Assembly (NCBI RefSeq): GCF_000620125.1 | Contig: NZ_JHVL01000009.1 | Coordinates: 1 to 64,000 of the forward strand | From: Clostridiisalibacter paucivorans DSM 22131 | GTDB lineage: Bacteria; Bacillota; Clostridia; Tissierellales; Clostridiisalibacteraceae | DNA: 64,000 bases | Direction of reading: 5' to 3' | In this document: positions 61,733-64,000 of the stretch, piece after piece | Position numbering within the stretch: position 1 is the stretch's first letter | Layout of the letters: every line of letters starts with the position of its first letter | Notes under the pieces: generated by a model | What the model was told of the DNA's origin: nothing | Seen by the model: the letters and a program-made list of their open reading frames with translations, nothing else | Database searches by the model: none | Position numbers and translations under genes: made by a program

Positions 61733-63799
61733 ATGAAAGTCAATGAAATTATGACAAAAAATCCTATTACAATAAAGAAGTATGAAACCATAGAAAAAGC
61801 CGCTTCTGTAATGTTAAATAATAGTATAGATGGTATTCCTATAGTGGATGATCAGAATAGATTAATAGGACTTTTTACGAAACAGGACCTATATAGAGTG
61901 GTAGAGAAAGGTATTAGTTTCAAGGATTTTGTCAGTGGGGTTATGCATAAAAATGTGGAATATGTGACAAAAGATAAAGATACTAAAGATATGTTAAATA
62001 TAGAGATGGGAAGATTACCCGTTGTGGATAAAGAAAAAAATGTCATAGGAATAATAACTAAAACTGATTTGTTAAAGGCATATTATAAAATGACTAATCA
62101 TATGACTGAAGAATTTGAGGCTATATTTAAATGTACCCACAATGGGCTAATAGTTGTAGATAGAAATGGCAAGGTAACAAATGTAAATAAATCAGGGTTA
62201 AGATTATTAGGACAAGAAGAAAAAAATGTCATAGGGAAGAATGTTAGTCAGTGGATATCTTGTAAAAAGATATTAAAGGTATTAGATGAAGGAGAACCTC
62301 AAATAGGTAATAGATGTGCTATAAATGGATTTAATGTAGTTATGAACATTACTCCATATATGAGAAACGATAAAATTGGAGGAGCTATAGTCGCATTAAA
62401 TGATATAACTGAACTTCAAGAGACAGTAGAAAAACTGAATGATGAGAAACACCTTACTCACGTACTGAGAACTATATTAGAAAATGCATATGATGGCATT
62501 GTAGTCATTGATAAAAATAGAAGGATAACTATGATAAATAATTCATATGCCAAATTTTTAGAAAAAACTCCAAAACAACTTATAGGAAAAGATGTTACTA
62601 AAGTAATAGAAAACACTAGACTTCATATAGTGCTTGACACTGGTGAAGCAGAAATAGGAGAAATTCAAAAGATAGGAAGTAATAATATAGTAGCTATGAG
62701 AATCCCCATAAGGGAAAATGAAAAGGTAGTTGGCGCTATTGGAAAGATTATGTTTAGAAATCTCCAAGAGCTAAATTCTTTGGCAAAAAAATTAAATAAT
62801 ATGAAAAGTGAATTGAATTTCTATAAAGATGAACTAAAGAAGGAGAGAAGTACAAAATATTCTTTTGATGATATACCTGAAAAAAGTGCTAGGATAAGAG
62901 AAGTAAAAGATTTATCAAAAAAGGCATCAAAAAGTAATTCTACCATATTGATATTTGGAGAGAGTGGTACAGGGAAGGAGCTATTTGCTCATAGTATACA
63001 TAATGCCAGTGATAGACATTTGGGACCATTTGTAAAAATGAATTGTGCAGCAATACCCCACAATCTATTGGAGTCTGAACTATTTGGATATGCAGAAGGG
63101 GCTTTTACTGGCGCGAAGAAAGGTGGAAAAATAGGTAAATTTCAATTGGCCAATGGTGGAACTATATTTTTAGATGAAATAGGGGACATGTCTATAAATA
63201 TGCAGGCCAAACTATTGAGGGCATTACAAGAAAAAGAGATAGAACCTGTGGGGTCTAATGAATCTATAAAAATAGATGCTAGAATAATATCGGCTACAAA
63301 TAAAGATTTAAATAAACTTATTGAGGAAGGAAAGTTTAGAAGAGATCTATTTTATAGATTAAATGTAATAAAGATAACGGTGCCTCCACTGAGAGAGAGG
63401 AAAGAAGATATCGAAGAATTAGTTAAAATACTTTTGAAAAAGTTGACTGGGCAGTTAGGTAAATATGTTTTAGGGGTTACAGATGAGGTTTTAGAAATAT
63501 TTAGAACGTATAATTGGCCAGGGAATGTTAGAGAATTGGAAAATGTTATAGAGAGGGCAGTTAATTTAGCAGAGTTAGGAGACATGATTAGACCAATACA
63601 TTTGCCTCCTCATATATTACAAAGAGATAATAAGAATACCCATGATTCATTTTCTTTGAAGTATGCGGTTGAAGATGCAGAAAAAAATGCAATAATTAAA
63701 AGTCTTGGATTGACAAAGGGAAATAAAGTTAAGGCAGCAAAATTATTAGATATAAGCAGGTCAACTCTATATGAAAAAATAGAAAAATATGGACTATAA
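61733..63799 (+). CDS. sigma-54-dependent activator with CBS pair and two PAS domains
   Basis: The 688-residue activator has a CBS pair (about 1-120, [20 protein letters not shown] and [19 protein letters not shown]), two PAS domains (about 125-230 and 245-345), an AAA+ domain with Walker [16 protein letters not shown], the sigma-54-contacting [10 protein letters not shown] loop and Walker [12 protein letters not shown], and a C-terminal Fis-type HTH ([19 protein letters not shown]). CBS domains suggest adenine-nucleotide sensing. Its targets are not visible; they may lie past the right edge. The start follows TGGAGGGG. Confidence 0.92.
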   Translation: MKVNEIMTKNPITIKKYETIEKAASVMLNNSIDGIPIVDDQNRLIGLFTKQDLYRVVEKGISFKDFVSGVMHKNVEYVTKDKDTKDMLNIEMGRLPVVDKEKNVIGIITKTDLLKAYYKMTNHMTEEFEAIFKCTHNGLIVVDRNGKVTNVNKSGLRLLGQEEKNVIGKNVSQWISCKKILKVLDEGEPQIGNRCAINGFNVVMNITPYMRNDKIGGAIVALNDITELQETVEKLNDEKHLTHVLRTILENAYDGIVVIDKNRRITMINNSYAKFLEKTPKQLIGKDVTKVIENTRLHIVLDTGEAEIGEIQKIGSNNIVAMRIPIRENEKVVGAIGKIMFRNLQELNSLAKKLNNMKSELNFYKDELKKERSTKYSFDDIPEKSARIREVKDLSKKASKSNSTILIFGESGTGKELFAHSIHNASDRHLGPFVKMNCAAIPHNLLESELFGYAEGAFTGAKKGGKIGKFQLANGGTIFLDEIGDMSINMQAKLLRALQEKEIEPVGSNESIKIDARIISATNKDLNKLIEEGKFRRDLFYRLNVIKITVPPLRERKEDIEELVKILLKKLTGQLGKYVLGVTDEVLEIFRTYNWPGNVRELENVIERAVNLAELGDMIRPIHLPPHILQRDNKNTHDSFSLKYAVEDAEKNAIIKSLGLTKGNKVKAAKLLDISRSTLYEKIEKYGL

Positions 63800-63902
63800 A
63801 ATCATGTGTACTTAATGGGACATATGTACGGAAAACCATACAGATGGCTTGTTATGGATTTAACAACAATGGTTGGAGGGTTGTTTAAAAAAAGATATCT
63901 TC

Positions 63903-63927
63903 AAAGTGTATGAAATATATACACTTT
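63903..63927. terminator. hairpin after the sigma-54 activator
   Basis: AAAGTGTAT (63903-63911) pairs with ATACACTTT (63919-63927). Bases 63800-64000 hold no gene that I can support; an AACAAC/GTTGTT hairpin near 63873-63895 is also seen. Confidence 0.55.
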
Positions 63928-64000
63928 TCCTATTTTATCCTTAAGAATAACAGATAGGATTTTATAAATTTAAAAAAAATTAATCTAAACAAATTAGTTG

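Noticed and set aside
63844-63860. TGGCTTGTTATGGA as a sigma-54 promoter after the activator gene
   Set aside because: The -12 GC is missing and the spacing does not fit TGGCAC-N5-TTGC.

Overview
This window is AT-rich, gene-dense DNA from a motile, Gram-positive, probably strictly anaerobic bacterium, most likely a member of the Clostridia or Tissierellia. The evidence is flagellar genes in Firmicutes order (flgK-flgL-yviE-fliW-csrA-hag), a butyryl-CoA dehydrogenase/Etf cluster, Rex, long-form HPF, ECF-type vitamin transporters (RibU, BioY) and low-GC codon use. The genus cannot be fixed from sequence reading alone.

Layout. 1-9530: late flagellar genes, split by repeat-rich spacers and by a receiver/HD-GYP protein with its kinase, ending in flagellin behind a clear sigma-D promoter and a CsrA-type leader. 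9565-13950: flagellin-modification (Maf) island, including a Maf N-domain fused to a ParB-like domain, and a truncated next gene cut by a decayed IS256-type element. 13950-16340: accessory genes (Asp/Glu racemase family, heptad-repeat protein, nitroreductase). 16500-22880: sugar-nucleotide genes (UDP-GlcNAc dehydrogenase, rmlA, rmlB) with a flavocytochrome-like lipoprotein and a K+ channel. 23170-26370: hydrolase, HDOD protein, photolyase. 26400-29740: second sigma-D operon flaG-fliD-fliS-chaperone-yjfB. 29800-35700: a DnaA-box cluster, hpf and two two-component systems. 35736-41930: secA, prfB (with programmed frameshift) and tex. 42115-45180: bcd-etfB-etfA. 45240-49260: hybrid kinase, amidohydrolase, FMN riboswitch and ribU. 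49529-58060: tsaE-tsaB-rimI and tsaD, separated by a YfcC/ArsR/M20 module with a repeated operator. 58100-60800: a second DnaA-box cluster, bioY under a BirA operator, and an ABC-F ATPase. 61032-63800: rex and a CBS/PAS sigma-54 activator.

How the parts work together. Sigma-D drives the flagellin and filament-cap operons. FliW and CsrA probably tune flagellin translation through the hag leader. Maf proteins probably glycosylate flagellin, and the nearby sugar-nucleotide genes could feed that. An HD-GYP/kinase pair placed between csrA and hag suggests c-di-GMP input to motility.

Most notable: a structured, possibly switch-like leader before flgK; a family of hairpin-forming intergenic repeats, some used as terminators; the Maf/ParB-like fusion; two DnaA-box clusters sharing a doublet; four related palindromic operators around the YfcC/ArsR genes; and a flavocytochrome-like lipoprotein that lacks the usual fumarate-reductase active-site motif. 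No rRNA, tRNA, CRISPR array or intact transposon was seen.
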